Positions 1 to 10,203 of a stretch of DNA of 64,000 bases are shown one piece after another (the stretch's first letter is position 1; each line of letters opens with the position of its first letter). Made by a program: the position numbers and the translations under genes. The notes beneath the pieces were generated by a model. It was not told the origin of the DNA, ran no database searches, and saw nothing but the letters and a program-made list of their open reading frames with translations. Source of the stretch: Picocystis sp. L7. Lineage: Eukaryota > Chlorophyta > Picocystophyceae > Picocystales > Picocystaceae. The stretch covers positions 186,001 through 250,000 of the forward strand of contig QXJR01000009.1 in assembly GCA_020975725.1 (NCBI GenBank). The letters run 5' to 3'.

Positions 1-424
1 CTTTCTTCTTCTTTCTCTTCGATTTGCTCTTCTCTTTCGAGTTTTTCTGCATGCCTTCACGCATCACTGGTTTGGGCAGCGTGCTTTCGAGGTGGTTCCT
101 GGCGGCTTGGAGGGGATCTTCCTGGAAGGTCGAGCTACTGTGTACGCCACGCAGCCTGGCGCTTTCCAGCGCGACCAGCTGGGTTCTGGTCTTGGCTTTG
201 GTGAAACTCAGCTTGTTTTCTTCCTGTTCCTGCACTTTCGGCAGTGCTTCGCAGAGTTCCTGCAGGGAAGGCAGCTGTTGGGCTTGTCTCTTCTTCGTCC
301 TCCTCCTGCGTTTTTCCGCCTTTTTCTTCTTCGTCTTGCGCAGTGGATCGACCTGTTTGTTGGTCTTGATTTCACTCCCGACCTTCCTGTCCCTCTTCCT
401 CCCCTTTCTCTCGCCTTTCGCCAT
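1..424 (-). CDS. SLX9: SLX9-like ribosome biogenesis protein (partial, runs off left edge)
   Basis: Read on the minus strand from the ATG at 424, the frame stays open to the window edge (141 codons), so the C-terminus is missing. The N-terminus is very basic (MAKGERKGRKRDRKVG), followed by a Lys/Arg-rich stretch typical of nucleolar proteins. A central LPSLQELCEALPKVQ segment and a later FQEDPLQAARNHLESTLP segment resemble the conserved blocks of the SLX9/FAM207A family, where a Glu-rich helix is followed by a Phe-x-x-Asp-Pro stretch. In yeast SLX9 assists 40S pre-rRNA processing and export. It is divergent from PRORP, with about 770 bp between the start codons. The assignment rests on these short motifs; any other small basic nucleolar protein is the alternative. 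Confidence 0.6.
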   Translation of the reverse strand, partial: MAKGERKGRKRDRKVGSEIKTNKQVDPLRKTKKKKAEKRRRRTKKRQAQQLPSLQELCEALPKVQEQEENKLSFTKAKTRTQLVALESARLRGVHSSSTFQEDPLQAARNHLESTLPKPVMREGMQKNSKEKSKSKRKKKK

Positions 425-1197
425 CCCCTTTTCGATCCCAAATCGACCTCGTCAATCCGACGCCTGCAGCGCCGATGGATGGAAACAGGCGTCCGAGGGG
501 AGGGTTGAAGGACCCGAGGGAGTTTCTTCTCCCGAAGGGGGATCGCCCTGGGACCCGTGGCGGGAAGGGAGTTTCTTCTCGGATCGTTTCGAGACGAGGG
601 TAGGACCTGGCGCGAACGTCACGTGTCGGAATGGATGGCGACCGAGGGAGGAAGGGAAGGTCCATGGCGGGCGTGGAAGGATGCACGCGAGTTTCGAAGG
701 GGAGGTGCGAAGCGGGGGGAAGGGAATCGGTGGTCGATCGTCGCAGACACGGGGGAAAAACGCGGTGGTTCCGAGCGACACCCGTCGACCTGCGTCGTTC
801 CGGCCATGTCGGTGCCTCCTGCGGGCAAACCCGAGGCGACAAGGCAACGGGTTCGTGCCAGCAACGACTGCGTCTCCATCGATACGAACCGAACGGAGTG
901 CACGGGGGCTCGCACGAAGGGAGGCTCGTGCGGTGCGCGGAAAGGTTCCTAGAGGGAGCGAACACGAGGGAACGCGAACGATTCGCGGATCCTCGCCACA
1001 CGAGCACCGTCCGTCCTGGTTTCCATGCACACGCGCAAAGGATGCGCCCGCCATCCGAGACGGTCTCCCATCCCACCGCAACGCGTGTGGAAGCCTTCTT
1101 CCCAGGCGCCGGTCTGGAATCGATCCCCCCTTCGAGAGAAGAAACTCCCTGGAGTGGGGGATGGAGGGAGAGGGGAACGAAGGGCGCTTCTGGTGCG
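425..1197. other. Intergenic spacer between SLX9 and PRORP
   Basis: GC-rich divergent spacer. Long open frames cross it in several frames, but they are arginine-rich translations without family resemblance and have no believable start, so I treat them as composition artefacts. It probably holds both promoters. Confidence 0.5.
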
Positions 1198-2559
1198 ATG
1201 GCGGCGAAGCGAGCGCGTCGCGAACCCACAGCACGGGAGAAGATCGACCTGGCGGCCCGGGAGGGGGATGCAAAAGCAGCCATGGAAGCGCACGACGAGG
1301 CGTGCGCCCGTGGAGAGACACTGCCCACCCACGCCTGCAACGTGGTGCTGCACCTCTGCGCCAAAGTAGAAAGCCAAGGCGATGCAGATGGAAAAGACGC
1401 ATCCTGGTGGAGGTCCAAGGCCCAAAGCGTGTTCCAAGGAATGGAGGAGAAGGGAATCCAACGCAGTGAAGTCACCTACACCTCCATGGCGCGATTGGCG
1501 GCCGCTGTTGGAGATGCCAAGGGAGCTGCCGAGGTGGCCGAACAGGCGCGAGCCGCCCAGTGCGGGGTTCGACTCCGCACCTATGCGCCAGCACTGCACG
1601 CATTTTGTGTCCAAGGGGATTTCGAATGCGCCATGGAAGTGATGGAATCCATCAAAGCGGCGGGTCTGACACCTACACAGAAGGAATACGCGGCACTGCT
1701 GCAGACGTGCACCGCCAAAGGACGAAGACCGGACGGTCAGAAGCTGTTGCAGGAGATGAAAACATCGTTGGAAGAGGTCCACGAAGATACCGCGATGGTT
1801 CTACGACGCTGGTTCGAGACGGACGCGAGACCTTGGAAGGTGGAACAGGACGAAGTCGACGCGAAAGGGACTCTGCGAAAATGCCAACGACAGCTGCGAG
1901 CGTCGGACCTCACAGAAGAGGAGAGGAAAGCTTTCGCAGAAGGGATTGCCAAAGTCGCTTGCGAAAGAGAAACGAAACCCAACGACTTTTTGCAGTTCAA
2001 AGAGTGGCTGGAGAAGCAGGGTCCTTACAAGTACGTGGTCGACGGCGCCAACGTCGGCATGTTTGGGCAGAACTTCCACGGCAGCCGCTTTCAATTTCGA
2101 CAAATTGAACGAGTTGTGCAGGAAATCAAGCGCACGGAGCCGGAAGGCTCGAAGCCACCGCTTGTGGTCCTGCACGTGAGAAGAGTACGCAACCAGGAGG
2201 CAGAGAAGAAACCAAACAAAGCATTCTTACAGCGGTGCAGGGCCAGCGGTGGGTTGTATGCTACACCTGGCGGATCCAACGACGATTGGTACTGGCTTTA
2301 TGCCGCTGTGTTGGCTCACGATGGTGGGTACCTGGTTAGCAACGATGAAATGCGGGACCACGTCTTCCAGCTCCTGGGGCCAGAGTACTTCTCCCGGTGG
2401 AAAGACAGACATCAGCTTCGCTTCCAGTTCAACAGCGAAGGACTTGAGTTGAAGTATCCCCCGCCGTTCAGCCGATGCATCCAGCAGCTTGAAGACGGGA
2501 GCTGGCACTTTCCCCTACAAGACTCGGAGCGCTGGTTGTGCGCTTGTCCGGAAGGCTGA
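1198..2559 (+). CDS. PRORP: Proteinaceous RNase P (PRORP)
   Basis: A 453-residue protein-only RNase P, the enzyme that removes the 5' leader of precursor tRNAs without an RNA subunit. Residues about 25-200 form pentatricopeptide-type helical pairs (for example CNVVLHLCAKVE, TYTSMARLAAAVGDAKGAAE). A C-terminal NYN metallonuclease domain starts near residue 278 with YVVDGANVGMFGQN, followed by SNDDWYWLYAA (about 360) and LVSNDEMRDH (about 380); these carry the family's metal-binding aspartates. I chose the ATG at 1198 because the preceding open frame is basic and featureless and this ATG leads directly into the first helices. Localisation (nucleus or organelle) cannot be decided; there is no obvious transit peptide. 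An AATAAA at about 2677 places its poly(A) site inside the convergent PSMD9 gene. Confidence 0.9.
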   Translation: MAAKRARREPTAREKIDLAAREGDAKAAMEAHDEACARGETLPTHACNVVLHLCAKVESQGDADGKDASWWRSKAQSVFQGMEEKGIQRSEVTYTSMARLAAAVGDAKGAAEVAEQARAAQCGVRLRTYAPALHAFCVQGDFECAMEVMESIKAAGLTPTQKEYAALLQTCTAKGRRPDGQKLLQEMKTSLEEVHEDTAMVLRRWFETDARPWKVEQDEVDAKGTLRKCQRQLRASDLTEEERKAFAEGIAKVACERETKPNDFLQFKEWLEKQGPYKYVVDGANVGMFGQNFHGSRFQFRQIERVVQEIKRTEPEGSKPPLVVLHVRRVRNQEAEKKPNKAFLQRCRASGGLYATPGGSNDDWYWLYAAVLAHDGGYLVSNDEMRDHVFQLLGPEYFSRWKDRHQLRFQFNSEGLELKYPPPFSRCIQQLEDGSWHFPLQDSERWLCACPEG

Positions 2560-2584
2560 CCGAGAAGGAACACTAGAATCGTTT

Positions 2585-3211
2585 TCAAAGAGGCTTGAGT
2601 CGACATCCCAGCGTACCCGGACCCGCCCATTGTCGCGGCACGACATGGGTGACTTGCACTTGTCCGGTTCGCAGCAATAAAATCCGGAGCGGCTGGTTCT
2701 CCGCCGCCCGCAGCACCGTCGCAAGACGCGCGGTTTCGTCTCCGTTTCCTCCCTTGCGCACGTCTCCAAACTCCAGGATGCGATCTCCCACTTTCAGACC
2801 GGCTTCTGCGGCTGGAGAATCGCTTTGTACGTCTTCGACGATGGCGAACGGTCCGCTCGTCGGTGGCGCGGGAGCGGAAGCAGCTTCGGGTGTCCCTCGG
2901 ATCGTCCTGGAGCTCTGCACCTCTGCTTTGCCCTGCTTTTCGGACGCATGGAGGTCGTAGAGTTTCGCCTGGATCCGATCGGTGAGCGCGTCGTAGTCGG
3001 ACTTGAGTCGGGCGAGCTTGTGCCTGTCGTTTCGTGCTGCGATCACGTCCAGGTCGGACCTTGGGAACCCATCGGGATCGACCAGCGGTTGATCGGTCCC
3101 TGCTCCTCCTGGCGCATTCAACCGTCCCAGTATCTCCTGCATCTCCTCCTCGACCTCGTCTCGACGCTTGACCAGCGCCTTGGCTTGTTCCTTCGTCTCG
3201 TCCTTCGCCAT
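2585..3211 (-). CDS. PSMD9: Proteasome assembly chaperone p27 (PSMD9/Nas2), PDZ protein
   Basis: 208 residues on the minus strand. The N-terminal half (about 1-95) is a charged helical domain with RRDEVEEEMQEILGRLNAPG and the conserved VDPDGFPRSDLDVIAARNDR stretch. The C-terminal half is a PDZ domain (FAIVEDVQSDSPAAEAGLKVGDRILEFGDV spans about 122-151). In yeast and animals this chaperone holds the Rpt5 ATPase during assembly of the 19S regulatory particle. Length and both blocks match the family. Its stop lies only 25 bp from the PRORP stop, so the two transcripts overlap tail to tail. Its promoter region holds the 31-bp tandem repeat at 3290-3404. Confidence 0.92.
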   Translation of the reverse strand: MAKDETKEQAKALVKRRDEVEEEMQEILGRLNAPGGAGTDQPLVDPDGFPRSDLDVIAARNDRHKLARLKSDYDALTDRIQAKLYDLHASEKQGKAEVQSSRTIRGTPEAASAPAPPTSGPFAIVEDVQSDSPAAEAGLKVGDRILEFGDVRKGGNGDETARLATVLRAAENQPLRILLLRTGQVQVTHVVPRQWAGPGTLGCRLKPL

Positions 3212-3289
3212 GTCGACGGTTTAACCGTCATGTCCGCTTCTCCGATCCCCCTCCCCACGCCCTCGACCCCATCCCATCGAGCTCTTTCG

Positions 3290-3404
3290 TAGGTCTCGAT
3301 GCATTGGATCGAATCCTCGGTAGATCTCGATGCACGGAATCGAATCCTCGGTAGATCTCGATGCATGGGATCGAATCCTCGGTAGATCTCGATGCACGGG
3401 ATCG
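3290..3404. repeat. 31-bp tandem repeat (3.7 copies) in the PSMD9/6PGDH divergent spacer
   Basis: Copies begin at 3290, 3321, 3352 and 3383 (last one partial) and differ by only a few bases. Each contains AGATCTCGATGC (first copy AGGTCTCGATGC), a motif also seen upstream of other genes in this window, followed by GGATCGAATCCTCGG or a close variant. The array lies 80-190 bp upstream of PSMD9 and 130-240 bp upstream of the 6PGDH start. Confidence 0.85.
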
Positions 3405-3532
3405 CGATCTTTCGAAAGAGCGCGATGGGGTGGGGGAGGTGTCCTTTGGAGGGCTGGACCGTTCCACCTGAAACTGGAAAGGACGTGGTGGTTGGAGGCC
3501 ATTTCGCGGACTTCCATCGGTGCGCAGGAAGC

Positions 3533-5161
3533 ATGCTCGCACGCGGTGCGCCTCCGATGGCGCAGGTGCAGGTCCAGAAGCAGGGAAACAAGACGTGGGG
3601 TGGACCAAGGACGAGGAGAGGCGTTCGAAGATCGCGTACAGGGCAGGACAGGAAGGGCGTGATCGCGTCGGCCGAGAACCAATCCGCCTCCCGACTCGGA
3701 CTCGTAGGACTCGCGGTGATGGGACAGAACCTCGCACTGAACGTGGCCGAGAAAGGATTCCCTATCGCAGTGTACAATCGATCGTCCGAAAAGACGGACG
3801 CGGCCGTGGCGAGGGCCGAGAAGGAAGGACTCTCCGACAACTTGAAAGGGTACAAGGACCTCTCCGAGTTCGTGGCCTCCATCGAAAGGCCAAGAAGCAT
3901 CATCCTGCTGGTCAAGGCTGGTGCGCCGGTGGACGCCACCATCGAAAACCTGTCGAAGCTGCTGGAGCCTGGCGATCTCATTGTGGACGGCGGCAACGAA
4001 TGGTACGAGAACACGGAACGACGAGCAGCCGCACTGGCCGAAAAAGGCATCCTGTACATGGGCATGGGAGTCTCCGGAGGCGAAGAAGGGGCCCGAAACG
4101 GGCCGTCGCTGATGCCGGGAGGATCCCCCGAGGCCTACGAGCTGATCAAAGACATCGTTGAAAAGGTAGCAGCACAAGTCGACGACGGACCCTGCGTGAC
4201 CTACGTCGGACCAGGTGGTGCGGGCAATTTCGTCAAGATGGTCCACAACGGTATCGAATACGGAGATATGCAGCTGATTTCGGAGGCATATGACATTCTC
4301 AAGACGGTAGGAGGTCTTACGAACGAGGAGCTTGCGGCAACCTTCGCAGAATGGAACCAGGGAGAGTTGAACAGCTTTCTCATCGAGATCACTGCTAACA
4401 TCATGGCCAAACGAGACGATGAGAATGGGGCTTTCCTCGTGGATCAAATACTGGACAAAACCGGTATGAAAGGGACAGGAAAATGGACCGTCCAGCAGGC
4501 CGCAGAGCTTTCTGTGGCCGCGCCCACCATCGCGGCATCCTTGGACTCCCGTTTCCTTTCTGGAGCCAAGGACGAGAGGGTTGCAGCGTCTTCCTTTTAC
4601 GAGAAGATCGGGATGAGCCCGGCCGGATCTGCCCCCGTGCCCGGGATTGACAAGGCCCAGCTTGTCGAAGATGTTCGCCAAGCGCTGTATGCATCCAAGG
4701 TTTGTAGCTACGCGCAAGGGATGAACTTGCTTCGTGCGAAGAGCGAGGAGAGAGGTTGGGATCTGAAGCTAGGTGAGATGGCACGCATTTGGAAGGGGGG
4801 ATGCATCATTCGTGCAGTCTTTCTGGAGGACATCAAGAAGGCCTACGACCGTGATTCGGAGCTGGCCAGTTTGTTGGTGGATCCGGTTTTCGCGGCCACC
4901 CTGCGTGATCGCGAGTCGGCTTGGCGTCGCGTGGTGACCCTGGCGATTGGTGCGGGTGTAGGCACTCCTGGGATGACTTCCAGCTTGAGTTACTTCGACA
5001 CCTATCGTCGCGCGCGTTTGCCGGCCAATTTGGTCCAAGCTCAGCGCGATTACTTTGGTTCTCACACGTACGAGCGTGTGGACCGTTCCGGTTGGCACCA
5101 CACCTTGTGGTCGGAGGGCAACAGCGCGGATTCGATCACCACCAGTGGTTACACCAATTGA
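3533..5161 (+). CDS. PGD: 6-phosphogluconate dehydrogenase (decarboxylating)
   Basis: Oxidative pentose phosphate pathway enzyme that makes ribulose-5-phosphate, CO2 and NADPH. The NAD(P)-binding fold starts with GLVGLAVMGQNLALN. The substrate-binding blocks GGNEWYENTERR, MGVSGGEEGARNGPSLMPGG and GAGNFVKMVHNGIEYGDMQL follow, with the catalytic Lys in the last, and the C-terminal tail RVDRSGWHHTLW is present. The core is complete. ATGs at 3533 and 3557 are both in frame; about 45-50 residues of basic sequence precede the core, so this may be a plastid-targeted form, or an unrecognised intron may sit there. I found no branch site supporting an intron. Divergent from PSMD9 and upstream of SBPase on the same strand. 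Confidence 0.93.
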   Translation: MLARGAPPMAQVQVQKQGNKTWGGPRTRRGVRRSRTGQDRKGVIASAENQSASRLGLVGLAVMGQNLALNVAEKGFPIAVYNRSSEKTDAAVARAEKEGLSDNLKGYKDLSEFVASIERPRSIILLVKAGAPVDATIENLSKLLEPGDLIVDGGNEWYENTERRAAALAEKGILYMGMGVSGGEEGARNGPSLMPGGSPEAYELIKDIVEKVAAQVDDGPCVTYVGPGGAGNFVKMVHNGIEYGDMQLISEAYDILKTVGGLTNEELAATFAEWNQGELNSFLIEITANIMAKRDDENGAFLVDQILDKTGMKGTGKWTVQQAAELSVAAPTIAASLDSRFLSGAKDERVAASSFYEKIGMSPAGSAPVPGIDKAQLVEDVRQALYASKVCSYAQGMNLLRAKSEERGWDLKLGEMARIWKGGCIIRAVFLEDIKKAYDRDSELASLLVDPVFAATLRDRESAWRRVVTLAIGAGVGTPGMTSSLSYFDTYRRARLPANLVQAQRDYFGSHTYERVDRSGWHHTLWSEGNSADSITTSGYTN

Positions 5162-5436
5162 ACCATCCCTTTCCACCTCGTTCATCTCCTTCCTGGTTTC
5201 ACCTTGGGTGGAGGCGGATCTCGTCCTGCATCCCCTCCCCTTCCCCCGGTCCAGGTCGGGGCAGATCTTTTCCTCTCCCTCCACACCCCTCCCTCCTCGC
5301 CCGGTATCCCCAAGGGGCTCTCCTGTCCGTTCGTCTCGAAGCGGTCCCACACGGTTGTCTCAGGGTCCACCCGACGAGGAGACAGGTGGGACGGACCGTT
5401 CGTGGTGGACAAGGACCGAAGGACGCGAACGACGCC

Positions 5437-6441
5437 ATGAAGACGTTGCAAGAGGAGCTGGCGGACCTGCCCAAGGAGCTTCAGGCCGTGCTGATGGCCG
5501 TGGCCGTGGCGGGGAAGGAAGTGGCCGAAGCCCTGCGCACCGCATCCGTGCAGGCGGCGGGAAACACCAACGCGTACGTGGTCGTGGTCGAAGCCAGAAG
5601 GTCCATCCGACGAGTGCCGAGGTGCAGGAGCGAACGCGGCTGACGCGTGGGAAACACGTGCACACGCAGGTTCGGAGACAACCAGCTGGAAGTGGATCTC
5701 ATGGCAGACAAGATCTGCTTCGATCGGTTGCGAGAGTGTGGAGTCGTCGCACTGGCGTCCAGCGAAGAACAGAGCGACACCATCCCGCTCGGAGGGAAGG
5801 GGTTCTGCGTCGCGTTCGATCCGCTCGATGGGAGCTCCATCATCTCCACCGACTTCGCAGTAGGAAGCATATTCGGAATTTGGGCGGGCGATTCGTTCAA
5901 CGGACAAACCGGGAAGGACCAGGTGGCGGCCGTTTACGTGGTGTACGGTCCGCGAACCGTCCTCGTGGTGGGAAGGCCTACCGGGGACGGAAAGGAAGAG
6001 ATCGTGCAAGAGTACACCTTGCACGGCGAGGAGTGGATGCTGGAACGCGATCGACTCGTGGTGGGGAACAAGAAGGTTTTTGCGCCGGGCAACCTGCGTG
6101 CTTCAGTAGAGAATCATGGGTATGGCAAACTAGTGGAAGAATTCATTGCAGAACAGTACACGTTGCGGTACACGGGGGGCATGGTGCCAGATGTGCACCA
6201 CATCCTCAGCAAAGGGGGCGGGGTGTTCATGTATGCTTCTTCCCCCAGTTGTCCGGCCAAACTGCGGCTGCTGTTTGAGAGTGCCCCATTGGCACGAATA
6301 GTTGAAATGGCAGGAGGTGCGTCGTCGGATGGGACGGGATCCATCCTGGACATAAAGATCACAGGGACAGAGGCTAGGACACCCGTCTTTCTCGGTAGCA
6401 AATCGGAAGCAGCCAAATGCGAAAAAGCGCTCGCCATCTAA
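5437..6441 (+). CDS. Sedoheptulose-1,7-bisphosphatase-like sugar bisphosphatase, join(5437..5573,5670..6441)
   Basis: Two exons; a 96-nt intron (GTACGTGG...GCTGAC...CGCAG) joins ...NTNA to FGDNQLEVD in phase. The 302-residue product is an FBPase/SBPase-fold enzyme. It has the metal and phosphate motif AFDPLDGSSI (about residue 95), TVLVVG, FAPGNLRASVENHGYGKL, YTLRYTGGMVPDVHHIL and the C-terminal KLRLLFESAPLARIVEMAGG. The RYTGGMVPDV and LRLLFE blocks look more like plant SBPase than classical FBPase. SBPase acts in the Calvin cycle and would be plastidic, yet the N-terminus here (MKTLQEELADLPKELQ) looks cytosolic with no transit peptide. Substrate (FBP versus SBP) is therefore inferred, not seen. 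It follows 6PGDH and is convergent with HPRT, 23 bp between stops. Confidence 0.87.
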
Positions 6442-6464
6442 GAAGCAGGTTTGGCTGCAGTGGG

Positions 6465-7127
6465 CTAGCTGTACACCTCTGGTTTCAGTACACCGATGTA
6501 CGGAAGCGTCCGGTATTCTTCCGCATAATCAAGTCCGAACCCCACGACAAACTCGTCAGGGCAGACAAAACCAATGTGGTCGACAGGGACGGGAAGCTCT
6601 CTTCTTTCCTTTTTGTCGAGGAGCGCGACAATGGTAACAGATGTAGCACCTCGCTCCACCAGGTACTCTCGGACCTTGGTCAGGGTGCGTCCTGTGTCCA
6701 CAATATCTTCCACGACGAGTACATTCCTTCCCGCAATGTTGCTGTCGTCGATTCCGCTGAGTTGGACCTGTTTCGAGCTGACCGTCCCTGTCCCATACGA
6801 ACTCGCCTTGACAAATTTGATCGTGGTTCCCGGCGGACACGGTCGCATTTGCCGGACCAAGTCGGCGGCGAACATGAATCCACCCGTGAGCACTCCCAGG
6901 ATCAGCGGTCTTTTGTCGGCCAGATCAACTGCAAGCTTCTGTCCCAATTCGACCGTCCTGTCGTGCACCTCTTCTTGCGAGAACACCACCTGGAGCACGT
7001 CGTCTTCCACCTTCCCCGAGCGCACGGATCGGGTGCGGAATACGTGTCTCTTCGGTTGGTTCTTCCTGTGACGGAAATCTGCATTAGCTGATCGAACAAG
7101 GAGGCGCGAGGTGTCCGCGACGAACAT
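6465..7127 (-). CDS. HPRT: Hypoxanthine(-guanine) phosphoribosyltransferase
   Basis: Purine salvage enzyme: hypoxanthine or guanine plus PRPP gives IMP or GMP. The PRPP motif VLVVEDIVDTGRTLTKV is intact. Upstream are PLILGVLTGGFMFAADLVRQ and VKASSYGTGTVSS (flexible loop), and downstream DHIGFVCPDEFVVGFGLDY, the purine-binding block with the usual Lys/Phe/Asp region. From the ATG at 7127 the protein is 220 residues, the family's normal size. The frame stays open upstream to a GTG at 7199, but there is no earlier ATG. A CTAAT plus CACAG pair near 7070 could mark an alternative intron acceptor. The first 40 residues are not conserved and could be a weak targeting sequence. Confidence 0.9.
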   Translation of the reverse strand: MFVADTSRLLVRSANADFRHRKNQPKRHVFRTRSVRSGKVEDDVLQVVFSQEEVHDRTVELGQKLAVDLADKRPLILGVLTGGFMFAADLVRQMRPCPPGTTIKFVKASSYGTGTVSSKQVQLSGIDDSNIAGRNVLVVEDIVDTGRTLTKVREYLVERGATSVTIVALLDKKERRELPVPVDHIGFVCPDEFVVGFGLDYAEEYRTLPYIGVLKPEVYS

Positions 7128-7367
7128 CTCGTCTTCGTCACCAACTGCGACCTTTCCTTCCTCGACAGTTCGACCGGACCCCCTCCGCGGGCGAGGCACA
7201 CAGGCCCGACGAGGATACTCTTATCTTTCTGTATAAGATCCTCGACGGGTATGGCCCTGGTCTGGGTCCCTGTCGACGCGCCTGGGGATCGAACCGATCT
7301 GATTGGGAACAGACCGGACTTTCGTTGCAACTGATCTTCCTTTGCCAAGGTGAGATCGAAGGATCGA

Positions 7368-8078
<711 letters not shown>

Positions 8079-8180
8079 TGTCCACGTGTGATAAATACGG
8101 CTCGACGCAAGCCACTCGACCATTCCTCTGTATGTGCCTTCTAAAGTTGCATTACATGCCGCCGCATGCGAAACAGCAGC

Positions 8181-8938
<758 letters not shown>

Positions 8939-9022
8939 GGCGGCGAAAGTTGCGCCTGTGGTCGACGCGTTGGCGGCGGCGTGTCTGCTCCTCCCTCAGC
9001 TCTGCCGAACCGAACCCTGCCC

Positions 9023-9046
9023 CCCCTTGCGAATATTCGCAAGGGG
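9023..9046. promoter_or_regulatory. 24-nt perfect palindrome with CGAATATTCG core
   Basis: The two 12-nt halves (CCCCTTGCGAAT and ATTCGCAAGGGG) are exact reverse complements. It lies 85 bp upstream of the RPS23 start and 152 bp upstream of the uS15 start. The core CGAATATTCG (9030-9039) recurs at five other places in the window, four of them short upstream regions. Confidence 0.7.
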
Positions 9047-9197
9047 AGTCCCCTGGGTCTCTCCAGGTGCGGACCGATGGGTTAACTCGAAGAGAGTTCA
9101 GGATCGACGTGGGGGGGGGATGAGGCGGCGGTGGGAGAGAGAGAGGGGAAAGAGCCGAGAGCGAGTGGTGAGGGATTCGCGTGCCGACACCGCCGCC

Positions 9198-9611
9198 ATG
9201 CGCGCCTGCACGACGTCCACGAGGACCGCCTGTGGAAGCCACGTGTCGTCCTTCGCCGGAACCAAGGTCCAGGCCAAGGCCAAAGGCGTGTCCCTCGGGG
9301 GACGCGTCGCCACCCTCGACGTCGGAGCCAGGTTCAAGGCGCGTGGTGCCGACCTCAGCAAAGTGGAACTCGTCCAACGCTCCGATAGCGACAGTGGTAG
9401 CACGGAGGTGCAGATTGCTAGACTCACGGCCAGGATCGTACATCTCACCGAACACCTGAAGGAGCACAAGAAGGACTACGCGACGCAGAGGGGACTGCAG
9501 ATGATCCTTGGAAGACGCAAGAGGCTCATGAACTACCTCCTCCGAGAAGACAAGGACAGATACGTGGACGTCCTGCAAACCTTGAACATACGCTCGAAAA
9601 TCGCCAAATGA
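9198..9611 (+). CDS. rps15: Organellar (probably plastid) ribosomal protein uS15
   Basis: 137 residues. The C-terminal 80 residues are a bacterial-type S15: GSTEVQIARLTARIVHLTEH, then KKDYATQRGLQMILGRRKRL and a closing LRxxDxxRYxDVLQTLNIR segment. The first 50 residues (MRACTTSTRTACGSHVSSFA...) are rich in Ser, Thr, Ala and Arg with almost no acidic residues, as in plastid transit peptides; a mitochondrial form is the alternative. The ATG at 9198 is the only one that gives such a leader. Divergent from RPS23. Confidence 0.85.
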   Translation: MRACTTSTRTACGSHVSSFAGTKVQAKAKGVSLGGRVATLDVGARFKARGADLSKVELVQRSDSDSGSTEVQIARLTARIVHLTEHLKEHKKDYATQRGLQMILGRRKRLMNYLLREDKDRYVDVLQTLNIRSKIAK

Positions 9612-10203
9612 AGCGCGCGTGAGAAGGTGACGTGACGTGGCTGGGTCGAGGCCTCCGGGGGATCGACGGTGACCGCTGGGCGGTGGACCTGCCGCATACT
9701 CGCACTTGGCGGATGGACCGCCGTGTAGAAAGTCTGTCCCTTCCGGTGGCGACTTGTAAATTGCATCTCTTCGCTTTTCGGCGTCTCGCGGCCTTCGTTG
9801 CTTCCATCTTCGTGCGTCTCGGACCACACCTTCCGTCGCTCGTGCGGATCGTCCAACCTGCTTGCACACGGTCCTCCGTCGAATGGCATCGTTTTTGGAA
9901 AGGTCCTCGCCTCGTTCCACGTCTCTCGTCGCTCCCTTCGTCCCGTCCGCTTCACCCAAGGTGCGCCATTCCATCACGATTCGAGTCCCGCTCCATTCTC
10001 TCTCGGTTGGTCATCTCCCAGCTCGCCCTTCCGCCGAGACCCATCCCGGATCGAAAGGGAAGGCTTGATCGGGACACGGACCGTCCAGAAGGAAACGAAA
10101 CCGGGTTCGAAGGAAGGGAGATCGATCCTTTCGAGAAGGAAACCCGACGCGGGATCGAACGCCGCGGACAGCGCGAACGCGTCCCAAGCGCACGACGCGA
10201 GCG
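9612..10203. other. Intergenic spacer between uS15 and SLY1
   Basis: No gene recognised. The distal part contains several GATCGAAAGGG-like words (for example near 10052 and 10130) that also occur in other spacers here. Presumably uS15 3'UTR plus SLY1 promoter. Confidence 0.4.

Noticed and set aside
24-1475. Long open frames on both strands across the SLX9-PRORP region
   Set aside because: Arg/Ser-rich translations of GC-rich DNA, starting at TTG or GTG in part, with no family resemblance; they overlap the better-supported SLX9 and PRORP frames.
3300-3400. TCGAATCC words in the 31-bp repeats as tRNA B-box remnants
   Set aside because: No acceptor or anticodon stem can be paired around them; they are part of the tandem unit.
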